A DNA stretch of 44,939 nucleotides from Planctomycetaceae bacterium (GCA_002723275.1 PBNZ01000023.1:21000-65938); one strand, 5' to 3'; counted from the first letter of the stretch, positions 16,135-25,544 are shown. Notes: generated by a model from the letters alone, not told the origin. Numbers and translations: made by a program.

Positions 16135-16710
16135 ATGTCGGAATTAATTGATGGCGTTGTCCAAAATTGGCCTGTTTGGTTGGTTTCGATCACGCTCGTA
16201 ATTGCCGCCGTCATCGACGGCATCAAACTCAAGGTGCCGAATTGGATCACCTTTCCGATGATCATTACAGGCTGGGTCTACAGCGCCTGGGTCGCGCCCT
16301 CGCTTGGCATGGCTTGGTACGAGGGTCTCGGTTGGAGCCTGTTCGGCACGCTAGTAGGGCTGGCGCTTCTGTTGCCTGCATATGCCATCGGTGGCATGGG
16401 AGCCGGAGACGTGAAACTGTTGGCCGGGATCGGGGCGTGGATGCACGCAACCCATACCGCGTATGCCTTTGTCGTTTCCGCAATCATCGGCGCTGTGCTG
16501 GCAGTCTTGATGGTCCTTTACCGAAAAGCCTGGAGGAAACATTCCAATCAGTTCTGGCTCATCTTCAATGAGATCATGACGATCAAGGATCCCAACAAAC
16601 TCAGTGAGATTGCTGCGGATCGAAAGAGCTCGATGCTGTTGCTTCCTTACGGAATCCCAATTGCGATTGGCACCATTGTCTACTTCGCCTGGATGGACAT
16701 GTTGGTTTGA
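16135..16710 (+). CDS. cpaA: Prepilin peptidase CpaA/TadV (A24 family)
   Basis: A 191-residue polytopic membrane protease that should cut the leader from the Flp prepilin. The two catalytic aspartates are visible: D28 in AAVIDGIKLKVPNWITFPM, and D92 in the GGMGAGDVKLLAGIGAW motif (GxGD). At least four hydrophobic segments (about 15-30, 40-58, 68-88, 105-128) fit this family, with a further one near the end. The ATG at 16135 is preceded by CGGGGAAT. The length equals that of the short A24 enzymes without the N-methylation domain. First of the assembly genes, then a 275-base gap before cpaB that shows only a small CTCATCC/GGATGAG hairpin (16842-16860). Confidence 0.92.
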   Translation: MSELIDGVVQNWPVWLVSITLVIAAVIDGIKLKVPNWITFPMIITGWVYSAWVAPSLGMAWYEGLGWSLFGTLVGLALLLPAYAIGGMGAGDVKLLAGIGAWMHATHTAYAFVVSAIIGAVLAVLMVLYRKAWRKHSNQFWLIFNEIMTIKDPNKLSEIAADRKSSMLLLPYGIPIAIGTIVYFAWMDMLV

Positions 16711-16985
16711 GCCTCTGAGCGGCCTGTTCATTGGAGAGGTGCGCAAGATGCGAGAGATCAGGGCCTTGGGGTGACTTTGCCGGACTTCCGCTGGAAACTG
16801 GACAAACTATGTCAGTGATCCCGAAAAGAACGACGAGGTGGCTCATCCGGTGTGGATGAGTTACCCGCTGTTCGTATTCGAGAGTGAACTGTAGATCGTC
16901 TGAGAAACCGTGAGAATTGTCTCACTCCGAGAGAAATCGCGGAGTCCACAAACTCGACTACGAAACGAAGAAAGGTGTCCACGTT

Positions 16986-18113
16986 ATGCGTCCTAAATCC
17001 ATGGTTCTTATCGTTGTCGCACTTGGCTGCGGGCTCATTGCATCGATTGGTATCAGCCAGGTCATGGAGAATGGAGGCGAGCAGGAAGCAACGCCAAAGG
17101 TTGAAAAAGCCAAGATCTACGTCGCTGTTCGAGATGTCGAACAGGGCGTTATGTTGACTCCTCATTGTGTGAAGCTGGAAGAATGGCCAAAAAATCTCAT
17201 TCCTGACGGCGCTGTGCGTGAACTTACGGAGATCGAAGGCAAAAAAACGAAAGGTCGGCTCTTTCCGGGGGAACCCATTCTGTTGCCGAAACTCGTTGAT
17301 AAGAATGAATTGAATGTCGAGTCGGACAACATTCCGCAAGGCATGCGGGTCGTGTCTGTCAAGGTAACGGTAGACAGTTCTGCATCTGGATTGTTGAATC
17401 CTGGTGATCGAGTCGATGTGCTCGTTTATCTTCGCCGAGGCGCTGGAATTCCAGTGACCACCACGCGGACGATTATGAAAAACGTGAGCGTATTCGCGGT
17501 TAACGCCGTAACCGAACGTGAAATCGATGATGATTCTTCCATTCGCGCCAAGACCGTTTCGTTGCTTGTTTCACCCGATCAAGCTGAACGAATTACTCTG
17601 GCAAGTGAACTTGGTCGAATCAAGCTTTCACTACGACGAGGAGATGACGACACCAGTGGGGAAACGCCAGGAGCTACCTTGAGCAACCTGGAAGGTTGGG
17701 AGAATGGTTCCAGCAATCTCTCGGAATCCGCCAATGCAGGCGCCGGTATCCTCGGAAGCTTCCTCGGATCGATGGTCGACGCAAATGTCGATACTGAGAG
17801 TGCCTCGAACAATGACGCGAGTTCGGAAGTGAGTCCCGCGCCCAAGGTTTGGTCGATGGAGATCATTTCAGGTGCCGGTGATTCGAGTGTTTACCACTGG
17901 AATGATCGTGACTCACTTCCGCTTGAGCGATTGGGAGACAGGCCTCTTGAACGCGAATCAGCAGATGCTCCACAGGGATCTCCACAGGGCATTGATGACT
18001 GGACACCCTCGACATCTTTGTCCGGACTCGAAGAGTTGATCCGGGCAGAAGATGAGTTGAATGACACCATGACCGATTCGGATAGCACCGAAACGGATAG
18101 CACCTTGGAATAG
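16986..18113 (+). CDS. cpaB: Flp pilus assembly protein CpaB/RcpC with acidic C-terminal extension
   Basis: 375 residues from the ATG at 16986, which opens a membrane anchor (MRPKSMVLIVVALGCGLIA) with AAAGG upstream; a longer frame reaches 16917. Residues ~45-110 form the SAF domain (YVAVRDVEQGVMLTPHCVKLEEWPK...GRLFPGEPILLPKLV), followed by the conserved RVVSVKVTVDSSASGLLNPGDRVDVLVYL and the KTVSLLVSPDQAERITLASELGRIKLSLR segment. The protein works in the periplasm with the secretin CpaC. The last ~150 residues are a Ser/Asp/Glu-rich extension containing KVWSMEIISGAGDSSVYHW and ending in a DSDSTETDSTLE acidic tail; most CpaB proteins stop soon after the SLR segment. The extension is a candidate for wall or secretin contact. 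Confidence 0.9.
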   Translation: MRPKSMVLIVVALGCGLIASIGISQVMENGGEQEATPKVEKAKIYVAVRDVEQGVMLTPHCVKLEEWPKNLIPDGAVRELTEIEGKKTKGRLFPGEPILLPKLVDKNELNVESDNIPQGMRVVSVKVTVDSSASGLLNPGDRVDVLVYLRRGAGIPVTTTRTIMKNVSVFAVNAVTEREIDDDSSIRAKTVSLLVSPDQAERITLASELGRIKLSLRRGDDDTSGETPGATLSNLEGWENGSSNLSESANAGAGILGSFLGSMVDANVDTESASNNDASSEVSPAPKVWSMEIISGAGDSSVYHWNDRDSLPLERLGDRPLERESADAPQGSPQGIDDWTPSTSLSGLEELIRAEDELNDTMTDSDSTETDSTLE

Positions 18114-18189
18114 TTTTAATACGTCGAGATTCATGGGAATCTCATGCTGCACTACAATCAGAGATCGTTGCTAACGCAAGGACGCAAGC

Positions 18190-19842
18190 ATGGTCAAAAC
18201 GGTAATTCAACGCGCCGCGATTGTTTCAATATTTTGCACGTTGCTCGTCGGACTTCAGCCAACTCAGGCTCAGACCGCCCAGCAGGAACTGGAATTCAGA
18301 GTTACCAAACCCAGCCATAAACTGGAAATGGTGGTGAATTCCAGCCGCATTCTCAAGCTGGACAAAGAGATTCCTCGTGCCATGGTGAACAACCCGAACA
18401 TTGTTCGGGTGGTCCCCATTTCTCCTAACAAGGTTCAGCTCTCTGCCGCACAGCCGGGCGTAACGGAGGTGAACCTGTGGGATGAGAACGGTAACCTGCA
18501 TACCGTAAATCTCATTGTCACGGGCGACGCTCGTGAATTAGATATGTTGTTGAAATCTGAGTTTCCCCAGGCATCGATTCGAGTGCGACCCCTTCGAACG
18601 GCAGTCGTGCTGTCGGGGCGTGTGGATCGAACGGAAGATGTCACCCGCATTATTCAGTTAGCTGACGATTATTATCCGAAGGTGATCAACAACGTGACTG
18701 TTGGTGGCGTCCAGCAAGTGCTGCTTAACGTCCAGGTCATGGAAGTTTCCAGGACCAAATTGCGTGCTCTGGGATTTGACTGGGCTGCAATTGGCCAGGG
18801 CGACTTCGTCGTCCAAAGTGTTTCTGGTCTCATTGGCGAGTTTGCTCCCGACGCTGGGTCAGTTTCTGGCGCTGGTGGAGCGACGGTTAACTTTGGCATT
18901 GTTGGTAATGATGCGAGTTTCTACGGGTTTCTTGAGGCATTGCGTGAGAATAATCTCGCCAAGATTCTGGCCGAACCGAAATTGGTCACGGTCAGTGGTC
19001 GACCAGCGAGTTTCAACTCTGGTGGTGAGTTTCCGATTCTTGTGCCACAAAGTCTGGGCACGATTGGTATTGAATACAAGCAGTTCGGAACCCGTGTCGA
19101 TTTCGTGCCCATCGTGCTCGGAAACGGTGCCATTCGTCTCGAGGTACGGCCGCAGGTTAGCGAGCTGGACCGGGCAAATGGTGTTTCCGTTCAAGGCGAC
19201 CGGATTCCCGCGTTGCGAACCCGGTGGGCGGATACCGCTGTCGAAATGCGAGCGGGACAGACCCTGGCACATGCCGGGTTGATCCAAACTCGAATTGAGA
19301 GTCAGAATCGAGGGATTCCTTGGTTAGCCGATCTTCCCTGGGCAGGAGATGCCTTCCGCCGTGTGGAAGAGGTCCAAAATGAAATCGAGCTGGTTGTGAC
19401 AGTGCGTCCGGAATTGGTCGATGCTCTGGATCCCCATGAAGCACCTGCCTGCCTACCAGGTAGTCAAACCACCAGTCCTCAAGATACGGAGCTGTACTTC
19501 CGCGGTTACCTTGAAGTTCCTCGCTGTTGTGCGGATGGCAGTTGTTCGAGATGCCAGGCGGATGGCATACCGGCTCAGGGTGAGACGATCATCCATGGCC
19601 CGGTTGAAGCTGTGCCCGCCGATGGCTCCGCTCCCTTGCCTGATCTGAATCAGGGAGCATTTAGATCGCCTCAAATCTACAGGCCAGGGGCTGTTTCACG
19701 TGGGGCGTCCACCGTGGTGCCAGCCTCTGCTGAGTCCGCTACCCGCAGTCCTCGACCGAACGTGACGACGGAGAAGTCGACCGGTGATCCAGGTTTGTTT
19801 GGGCAGGTTGGCTACGATGTGTTGGATTATCAAAAGCGGTGA
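18190..19842 (+). CDS. cpaC: Tad secretin CpaC/RcpA
   Basis: A 550-residue outer-membrane secretin through which the Flp pilus exits. Signal peptide 1-27 (MVKTVIQRAAIVSIFCTLLV...TQA). Residues ~40-105 hold the pilus-specific N0-like domain (LDKEIPRAMVNNPNIVRVVPISPNKVQLSAAQPGVTEVNLWDENG), ~115-170 a BON-like domain (VVLSGRVDRTEDVTRIIQLA), and ~175-410 the secretin channel (VQVMEVSRTKLRALGFDWA, LAKILAEPKLVTVSGRPASF, GGEFPILVPQ, VDFVPIVLGNGAIRLEVRPQVSELD, RGIPWLADLPWAGDAFR, NEIELVVTVRPELV). The last ~130 residues are extra: CLPGSQ...PRCCADGSCSRCQ with five cysteines, then a Pro/Ser-rich tail. Ribosome site AAGGA precedes the ATG, 76 bases after cpaB. Confidence 0.93.
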   Translation: MVKTVIQRAAIVSIFCTLLVGLQPTQAQTAQQELEFRVTKPSHKLEMVVNSSRILKLDKEIPRAMVNNPNIVRVVPISPNKVQLSAAQPGVTEVNLWDENGNLHTVNLIVTGDARELDMLLKSEFPQASIRVRPLRTAVVLSGRVDRTEDVTRIIQLADDYYPKVINNVTVGGVQQVLLNVQVMEVSRTKLRALGFDWAAIGQGDFVVQSVSGLIGEFAPDAGSVSGAGGATVNFGIVGNDASFYGFLEALRENNLAKILAEPKLVTVSGRPASFNSGGEFPILVPQSLGTIGIEYKQFGTRVDFVPIVLGNGAIRLEVRPQVSELDRANGVSVQGDRIPALRTRWADTAVEMRAGQTLAHAGLIQTRIESQNRGIPWLADLPWAGDAFRRVEEVQNEIELVVTVRPELVDALDPHEAPACLPGSQTTSPQDTELYFRGYLEVPRCCADGSCSRCQADGIPAQGETIIHGPVEAVPADGSAPLPDLNQGAFRSPQIYRPGAVSRGASTVVPASAESATRSPRPNVTTEKSTGDPGLFGQVGYDVLDYQKR

Positions 19843-19918
19843 TTTCGTCATTGTAGATCTTGTATTCGGCAAGTTATCGCGATAGCTACGGCTGGTACTG
19901 AGCTTGAAGGTGTAAATC

Positions 19919-21133
19919 ATGGGCAATGTTCTTCGTTTGGCGATCGCTGACCCTGATGAAAACAGTCGAGAGAATCTGAAGAACCTCCTGCTGGGAATGG
20001 ATTCCGTTTGGCTTGAGGCAGAGTGCTCTCGGTATGAATACTTCATGGATGTGGTCGAACAGAGTAGCCCCGACGTTGCCGTTGTGGCCGTCGATCAAGA
20101 TATTGCAAAAGCAATCTCTTTAATACAACAGCTCCGAGATTCCTCGGATTGTAGTGTTGTTGTGGTGAGCAGCTCGAATGATGGATCTCTCATTTTGCAG
20201 GCAATGCGAGCGGGAGCGAAAGAGTTTCTCACCCAACCCTTATCAGTTGATGAATTAGTTGCGGCCTTCGAACGAATCAGCGATCAGCGGACCGGATCCG
20301 GAAATTCGCGCACACGCGGTTGTGTCTGTATTGCGATCGCTGGAGCCTGTGGTGGCGTCGGTTCCACCAGTTTGGCTGTGAATCTCGGCTGTGCTCTCGC
20401 TGCCGACGAATCGAACACCGTGGCGCTGATCGATCTTGATATGTCGCTAGGGGATGCGGATGTCTTTCTTGACACCATTCCGGACTACACGATCGCAGAC
20501 GTAGCTCAAAACGTTGCGCGAATGGATTTTGCCCTTCTCAAAAAATCGATGACCAAGCATTCATCGGGCCTTTATCTTTTGCCACGACCCGTCCAGCTAC
20601 AGGATGCACCGCTGGTGACAGCGGAAGATTTTCGCCGCGTGTTGGGACTCCTAAAGGCGAGTTTCACCCACGTGCTTTTGGATCTGTCCAAGGCCTATAC
20701 GCCGCTCGATCTGGCAGCACTTGAAGAGTCGAACTATGCCATGTTGGTGACTCAATTGGATCTGCCCTGTCTGCGTAATGTTGTGCGACTGTTAGTGTCC
20801 TTTGATGAAATTGAAGGTCTCAAAGACAAAACACGTATTGTCGTGAATCGCATTGGTCTCGATGCAGGACAGATCGGACTCAAAAAAGCCCAGGAAACGA
20901 TTGGGCGAGAGGTTTTCTGGCAGATTCCCAACGACTATCGAACGATGGTCGAAGTCCGCAATAACGGTGTGCCCTTACTGGAGCAGTTTCCGAAGGCTCT
21001 CATCACCCAATCCGTCACCGCTTTGTCCAACGCCCTCGCAGGGGATAGTGCAGAGGTTCGGGTGGAACAGACCACGGCCCAAGGAGGTTGGCTCAACTTC
21101 TGGAAAAATCGGCCGATGCGGGGTAACGGATAG
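19919..21133 (+). CDS. cpaE: CpaE/TadZ pilus-positioning ATPase-like protein
   Basis: A 404-residue protein with an N-terminal receiver-like domain (residues 1-120: LRLAIADPDENSRENLKNLL, VAVVAVDQD, GAKEFLTQPLSVDELVAAFERI) and a ParA/MinD-type domain from 130 on. The Walker A position reads AGACGGVGSTS (141-151): both lysines of the classical KGGxGKT/S motif are missing. ALIDLDMSLGDADVFLD and THVLLDLSKAY are the A' and B regions. In the receiver part the usual KP pair is QP, so phosphorylation is doubtful. TadZ proteins place the Tad machine at the pole and several have atypical P-loops. It follows cpaC by 76 bases. The C-terminal region (EVFWQIPNDYRTMVEVRNNGVPLLEQFPK) is family-typical. Confidence 0.92.
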   Translation: MGNVLRLAIADPDENSRENLKNLLLGMDSVWLEAECSRYEYFMDVVEQSSPDVAVVAVDQDIAKAISLIQQLRDSSDCSVVVVSSSNDGSLILQAMRAGAKEFLTQPLSVDELVAAFERISDQRTGSGNSRTRGCVCIAIAGACGGVGSTSLAVNLGCALAADESNTVALIDLDMSLGDADVFLDTIPDYTIADVAQNVARMDFALLKKSMTKHSSGLYLLPRPVQLQDAPLVTAEDFRRVLGLLKASFTHVLLDLSKAYTPLDLAALEESNYAMLVTQLDLPCLRNVVRLLVSFDEIEGLKDKTRIVVNRIGLDAGQIGLKKAQETIGREVFWQIPNDYRTMVEVRNNGVPLLEQFPKALITQSVTALSNALAGDSAEVRVEQTTAQGGWLNFWKNRPMRGNG

Positions 21134-21254
21134 CCGCAATCTGGGCTCCTTTCTTGACGCCTGACGGCCGGTGCCCCCGGATTTTCTTCGCGCTCGCAGC
21201 GTTGGTGCCGCCTGTATCGGTTGTTCTGCTGCTGATGGCTCGCTCCCCAAACGG

Positions 21255-21281
21255 TAGCTCTCGCTGTGAGCTATGGTTTTT
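21255..21281 (+). terminator. Possible attenuator between cpaE and cpaF
   Basis: A 6-bp stem TAGCTC / GAGCTA (21255-21260 and 21268-21273) is followed by TGG and five T. It lies within the 224-base gap inside the pilus operon. The stem is weak, so partial termination is the most that can be suggested. Confidence 0.35.
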
Positions 21282-21357
21282 CTAGGGAGAGTCCGCATAC
21301 CAGGACTCCGTTGCCTCGAGTTGCCGACGAATTTGCGCTGATGGACGGGAGCCGCTG

Positions 21358-22680
21358 ATGAAAACTATTGGTTCGAACTCAAGATCGCCAGAGACCTCTA
21401 AGAACGAAGAGTTCGACAGTCTGAAACGTAGGATCCATGGGAAGCTCGTCGATAAGCTCGATCTCAATAAAGTTGGTGAGCTAGAGGGAGAGACGCTTCG
21501 CCGAGAAATTCGACTGGTTGTTGAGCATCTTTGTGACACTGAAGATACGTTGCTCAATCGTAATGAACGTGAACGGTTGATTGATGAGGTGCTTGATGAG
21601 ACCTTTGGTCTCGGTCCTCTTGAATTGCTACTGAAGGATCCCAAGGTCTGCGACATTCTCATTAACGGTCCGAATAGCATTTTTGTCGAGCGACAAGGCA
21701 AGATGGAACGGACTGATGTTGAGTTCCGAGACAATGCCCACTTGATGCAGATCATCGATCGTATTGTCTCGAAGGTCGGCCGTCGTGTTGACGAAACCTG
21801 CCCCATGGTCGACGCCCGCCTGCAGGATGGATCACGTGTTAATGCGATCATTCCACCTCTGGCACTCGACGGAGCGGCTGTCTCGATTCGACGTTTTGGG
21901 TCGAATCCACTGAAGCTGGAAGACCTGCTCAACTTCAAGGCGTTTACGCCTGAGATGGTGATGTTGTTGGAGGGCGCCATTAAGGCTCGCTTGAATGTTG
22001 TGATTTCCGGAGGGACAGGCTCTGGTAAGACAACCATGCTGAATACGATGTCGAGCTTTATTTCGAATTCCGACCGAATCATCACGATTGAAGACGCTGC
22101 GGAAATCCAATTGCAGCAAGAGCACGTTGTGCGACTTGAAACTCGACCACCGAACATCGAAGGCAAAGGAGCAATTACAGCCACCGATCTTGTGAAAAAC
22201 GCGCTTCGTATGCGACCTGAACGAATCATCATTGGTGAGTGTCGTGGTCCGGAAACTTTGGACATGCTGCAAGCGATGAATACCGGTCACGAAGGATCCA
22301 TGACAACCTTGCACGCAAATACTCCGCGTGATGCGATCGCTCGTATGGAAACCATGATCATGATGGCGGGTTTTGAGTTGCCCATCAAAGCGATGCGTCA
22401 ACAGATTTCCAGTGCGGTGGATCTCATTATCCAGGCCAGCCGTCTGCAAGGCGGGAAACGTCGTATTACTCACATTACCGAAGTCGTGGGAATGGAGCAG
22501 GATACGGTCGTGATGCAGGATGTCTATCGATATATCCAAGATGGAATCGATGAAGCGGGTGGGGCTCGAGGGAGATTTGTGGCAACCGGAATTCGCCCGA
22601 ACTTTATGCCGCGGCTTGAAGCCGTAGGGATTCGTTTGCCGAGCAGTGCCTTTAGCGAACGAGTCATGTTGAACGACTGA
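21358..22680 (+). CDS. cpaF: Tad secretion ATPase CpaF/TadA
   Basis: A 440-residue hexameric ATPase that powers pilus assembly. N-terminal region LKRRIHGKLVDKLDLNKV and FGLGPLELLLKDPKVCDILINGP are typical of TadA. Walker A is GGTGSGKTT (residues 218-226), preceded by LNVVISG; the Asp box region contains IITIEDAAEIQL; Walker B is MRPERIIIGECRGPETLDMLQ, with the His box GHEGSMTTLHAN. The ending (RRITHITEVVGMEQDTVVMQDVYRY) is also conserved. The ATG at 21358 has GGGAG six bases upstream. Length is normal and no key residue is missing, so it should be active, unlike the neighbouring CpaE P-loop. TadB and TadC follow in order. Confidence 0.95.
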   Translation: MKTIGSNSRSPETSKNEEFDSLKRRIHGKLVDKLDLNKVGELEGETLRREIRLVVEHLCDTEDTLLNRNERERLIDEVLDETFGLGPLELLLKDPKVCDILINGPNSIFVERQGKMERTDVEFRDNAHLMQIIDRIVSKVGRRVDETCPMVDARLQDGSRVNAIIPPLALDGAAVSIRRFGSNPLKLEDLLNFKAFTPEMVMLLEGAIKARLNVVISGGTGSGKTTMLNTMSSFISNSDRIITIEDAAEIQLQQEHVVRLETRPPNIEGKGAITATDLVKNALRMRPERIIIGECRGPETLDMLQAMNTGHEGSMTTLHANTPRDAIARMETMIMMAGFELPIKAMRQQISSAVDLIIQASRLQGGKRRITHITEVVGMEQDTVVMQDVYRYIQDGIDEAGGARGRFVATGIRPNFMPRLEAVGIRLPSSAFSERVMLND

Positions 22681-22737
22681 TGTTCACCGTGACAAAAACC
22701 GTGACAAAAGCCGGTTAGAACTCTTGAGGCAGAAACC

Positions 22738-23700
22738 ATGACAATGACGATGCTCGTTCTGATCTCCGCGTTTGTGGGGGTTGCAGCTTTGGTTGGCGGT
22801 GTAGCCACGTTATTCCGAGGTACCACCGAAAACGTCATCGAAGACCGACTCGGTGTGCTCACCGGACAAAACAAGAAGGTCGCTGTCGAAAAAGACTCCA
22901 CTGTTATCGCGCGACCGCTCGATGACGTACCGACAGCCATCGAAGAGTTCGTGGCTCGCTTCCTCAATATCACCTTGTTTCTCGAACAGGCTGATATTCG
23001 AATCGAACCCAGTAAATTTCTGATGATATCCAGTGGCCTGGCAACGATTGGCGTCATCGTCGTCCTGGCGTCCGGAGTCACGCCCATTCTAATCCCTCTT
23101 GCAGCTGTCGGATTAGGATGCCTGCCATTTGTTTATGCGGCCATCATGCGGCGGCGACGAAAAAAACTCTTCGCCAAACAGCTTCCCGATGCACTTGAAT
23201 TGATCGGTCGAGCTCTCAGGGCAGGGCATAGCCTTGGATCTGGGTTTCACCTCGTTGCCAGCGAAATGGCAGAGCCAATTTCCACGGAGTTCGGTCGGTG
23301 TTATGAAGAACAGAACCTCGGTATCCCCATGGATGAAGCTCTCGAGTCGCTGGCGGATCGAGTTCCTAATCTCGATTTGCGGTTCTTCGTGACTGCGGTT
23401 GTTCTGCAACGACAGACGGGTGGTGATCTTGCTGAAATCCTCGACAAGATTGGCAATCTAATTCGAGAACGATTCAAAATCTGGGGGCAGGTGCAAGCCT
23501 TGACCGGCGAAGGACGCCTTTCCGGTGTTGTCCTGTTGGCGCTACCACCAGTGTTGTTTGCCGTCATGCTTAAGCTCAACTACGAATACGTCATGCTGCT
23601 CTTTGATGATCCATTGGGGAAACAGATGCTGGCATTCGCGATTGTTACGCAGCTCATTGGCGCGATCGTGATCAAGAAAATCGTCAATATCAAGGTGTAA
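22738..23700 (+). CDS. tadB: Tad inner-membrane platform protein TadB
   Basis: A 320-residue type II secretion F-domain protein. An N-terminal membrane segment (LVLISAFVGVAALVGGVATLF) is followed by a cytoplasmic part, two more hydrophobic stretches around residues 95-140, and the F domain from ~145: KQLPDALELIGRALRAGHSLGSGFHLVASEM, PISTEFGRCYEEQNLGIPMDEALESLADRVPNLDLRFFVTAVVLQRQTGGDLAEILDKIGNLIRER. Two C-terminal membrane segments finish it. It forms the rotor-like platform on which CpaF acts, together with TadC. Ribosome site GAGG precedes the ATG; 57 bases after cpaF. Confidence 0.93.
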   Translation: MTMTMLVLISAFVGVAALVGGVATLFRGTTENVIEDRLGVLTGQNKKVAVEKDSTVIARPLDDVPTAIEEFVARFLNITLFLEQADIRIEPSKFLMISSGLATIGVIVVLASGVTPILIPLAAVGLGCLPFVYAAIMRRRRKKLFAKQLPDALELIGRALRAGHSLGSGFHLVASEMAEPISTEFGRCYEEQNLGIPMDEALESLADRVPNLDLRFFVTAVVLQRQTGGDLAEILDKIGNLIRERFKIWGQVQALTGEGRLSGVVLLALPPVLFAVMLKLNYEYVMLLFDDPLGKQMLAFAIVTQLIGAIVIKKIVNIKV

Positions 23701-23762
23701 TCGTAGTTCAGAAATACCCGCTCGTTGGACTGATTCATTACATTTCTTCGAAGAGTTAAACC

Positions 23763-24728
23763 ATGTTGTTATTCGCCTTCATTGACTCCACTCTGTTGAT
23801 TTACGCTGCAAGCTTCGTCGCTTTTTCAACGGGAGCGTGGTGGGTAATGGACCTGCTCGCAGCGAACAAGACGCGCGCGTCCGAGCGACTAAACGAACTC
23901 AAGAATCCCCATAAGCGTTCCTCGGTGGAATCGGGGGCGAAGAAATCCGACACCGTAACGAATGTGCTCAAAAAAACAGCACCCGCGCTCGCTAAGCCTC
24001 TTCAGCCCAAGAACGAAAATGAACAGGGAAAGCTCAAGCAAAGGCTGGATCACGCTGGGTTCCGAACGGAATCAGCTCCCGGTATCTTTCTCTCACTCAA
24101 ATGCGTTGGCTTGATTGCCGGAGCTGTGCTCGGGGGTGGTTCCCTGATGTTTACTGGGGTTGAGCAGGGAAGTTTGATGAGAGTTATCGCCTGCGGTGGT
24201 ATCCTCTTTTATGTGCCTGATCTTGTGGTCTGGTTTTTAAGTAAGCGAAGAAAAGAAGCCATCTTCTTGGGGCTCCCCGACGCGCTCGACCTCATGGTGG
24301 TCTGTGTTGAGGCTGGGCTTGGTCTGGACCAGGCTTTGCGAAAAGTCGCCGAAGAAATGACGAAGTCTCATCGGGTGATTGCTGATGAATTTGCGATTTG
24401 CAATTTTCAGCTCCAAATGGGGAAGTCTCGCCGAGAAGTCCTCAAATCTCTCGGTGAAAGAACGGGAGTTGATGATCTGCGGGCGCTGGCCGCTGTGTTG
24501 ATTCAAGCAGAGAAATTCGGAGCAAGCATTGGGCAGGCTCTACGAGTTCAAAGCGATTCGATGAGAACACGTCGCCGCCAATTGGCTGAAGAAAAAGCAG
24601 CAAAGACTGCCGTTCAATTGATCTTTCCTTTGGTGCTCTTTATTTTTCCTGGCATCTTTGTGGTTTTGGTGGGGCCGGCGGCCATCACCATGGTCCGTGA
24701 AATGTTCCCGGCAATGCAGGGCGGCTAA
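23763..24728 (+). CDS. tadC: Tad inner-membrane platform protein TadC
   Basis: A 321-residue type II secretion F-domain protein, partner of TadB. Membrane segments near residues 5-35 and 100-160, then the F domain: LGLPDALDLMVVCVEAGLGLDQALRKVAEEM, VIADEFAICNFQLQMGKSRREVLKSLGERTGVDDLRALAAVLIQAEKFGASIGQALRVQSDSMRTRRRQLAEEKAAKTAVQLIFPLVLFIFPGIFVVLVGPA in outline, which is the family consensus. The loop between the first segments is a Lys-rich stretch of ~60 residues. It follows tadB by 62 bases. No TadE/TadF-type gene follows it, in contrast to many Tad loci. Confidence 0.93.
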   Translation: MLLFAFIDSTLLIYAASFVAFSTGAWWVMDLLAANKTRASERLNELKNPHKRSSVESGAKKSDTVTNVLKKTAPALAKPLQPKNENEQGKLKQRLDHAGFRTESAPGIFLSLKCVGLIAGAVLGGGSLMFTGVEQGSLMRVIACGGILFYVPDLVVWFLSKRRKEAIFLGLPDALDLMVVCVEAGLGLDQALRKVAEEMTKSHRVIADEFAICNFQLQMGKSRREVLKSLGERTGVDDLRALAAVLIQAEKFGASIGQALRVQSDSMRTRRRQLAEEKAAKTAVQLIFPLVLFIFPGIFVVLVGPAAITMVREMFPAMQGG

Positions 24729-24992
24729 AGAGATTTCCAGCGTGTGAACTCGACATCGGTAACGCTGGCGGTACTACCGGTTGTAACGGTTATTCCGGTT
24801 GTTTGATCACCCTGCAAATGGTTCACGGGTCGCAATCCGCATGGGCGATACATATGTAACGCTGATGCATCGCTCAACGCTAGCCCATCAGCTCATTCAA
24901 CAGGCACGCCCCCCAGGAATAGGTCTTTGACGCAAGGACCGGGGGAAAGGACGACAATCTGCCTGACGTCGATGCGAATGGAGATGCATACC

Positions 24993-25544
24993 ATGTTGCG
25001 AGTCAGGACCTGCTTTTTGACGGGCCTTGCGCTGTTCATCACGATTTCCTCCGCGCAGGCAGGATGGCACGAGTTTTGGCATCGTGTCCACACCGATTTT
25101 CATCGCAATAACGCTTGGCCTGAGCCTTTCTCGACGATTGATAAGCGAGCCGCTCGAGCCCCATTTCATGCCATGGTGCGGAACGGTTGGCGATTGCAGA
25201 ATACCCTCGGTGCTGCCTACTTCCACCATGAGACCAATCAGCTCAACGACGCTGGTAAACGCAAGCTCCACTCGATTCTGGCCCATGCGCCCGAGCCCCA
25301 TAAGACGATTTACGTCTTCCAGTCGATTGACCCTGAAGTCTCCGAGCAGCGTCTCGATTCCGTTCAGCAGGCCCTGGCTCAATTACTGCCGGACCAGCCA
25401 ATGCCTGCCGTGATTCCCACAAATACGGAACCTACCGGGCTGCCTGCTGAATACGTCGACTCCGTCGAACGCAAGAGTCGTTCGTCCATTCCTGAGCCTC
25501 GTTTGCCGTCCTTCCAGGCTGCGGGTGAGTTGACCGGCGGTTAA
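24993..25544 (+). CDS. Secreted protein of unknown function in the Tad locus
   Basis: 183 residues from the ATG at 24993, which has GGAG 8-11 bases upstream and opens a signal peptide (MLRVRTCFLTGLALFITISSAQA). The mature part begins GWHEFWHRVHTDFHRNNAWPEPF and is rich in His and Trp at the start; the middle (HHETNQLNDAGKRKLHSILAHAPEPHKTIYVFQSIDPEVSEQRLDSVQQAL in outline) resembles a small periplasmic domain in which a residue index is compared, as in OmpA-like folds, but I do not recognise a family. A rho-independent terminator follows. Its position between TadC and the TPR lipoprotein suggests an accessory pilus part. Confidence 0.75.
   Translation: MLRVRTCFLTGLALFITISSAQAGWHEFWHRVHTDFHRNNAWPEPFSTIDKRAARAPFHAMVRNGWRLQNTLGAAYFHHETNQLNDAGKRKLHSILAHAPEPHKTIYVFQSIDPEVSEQRLDSVQQALAQLLPDQPMPAVIPTNTEPTGLPAEYVDSVERKSRSSIPEPRLPSFQAAGELTGG

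Noticed and set aside
16812-17339. 175-codon minus-strand frame overlapping cpaB
   Set aside because: Antisense to a clear CpaB gene, no homology features.
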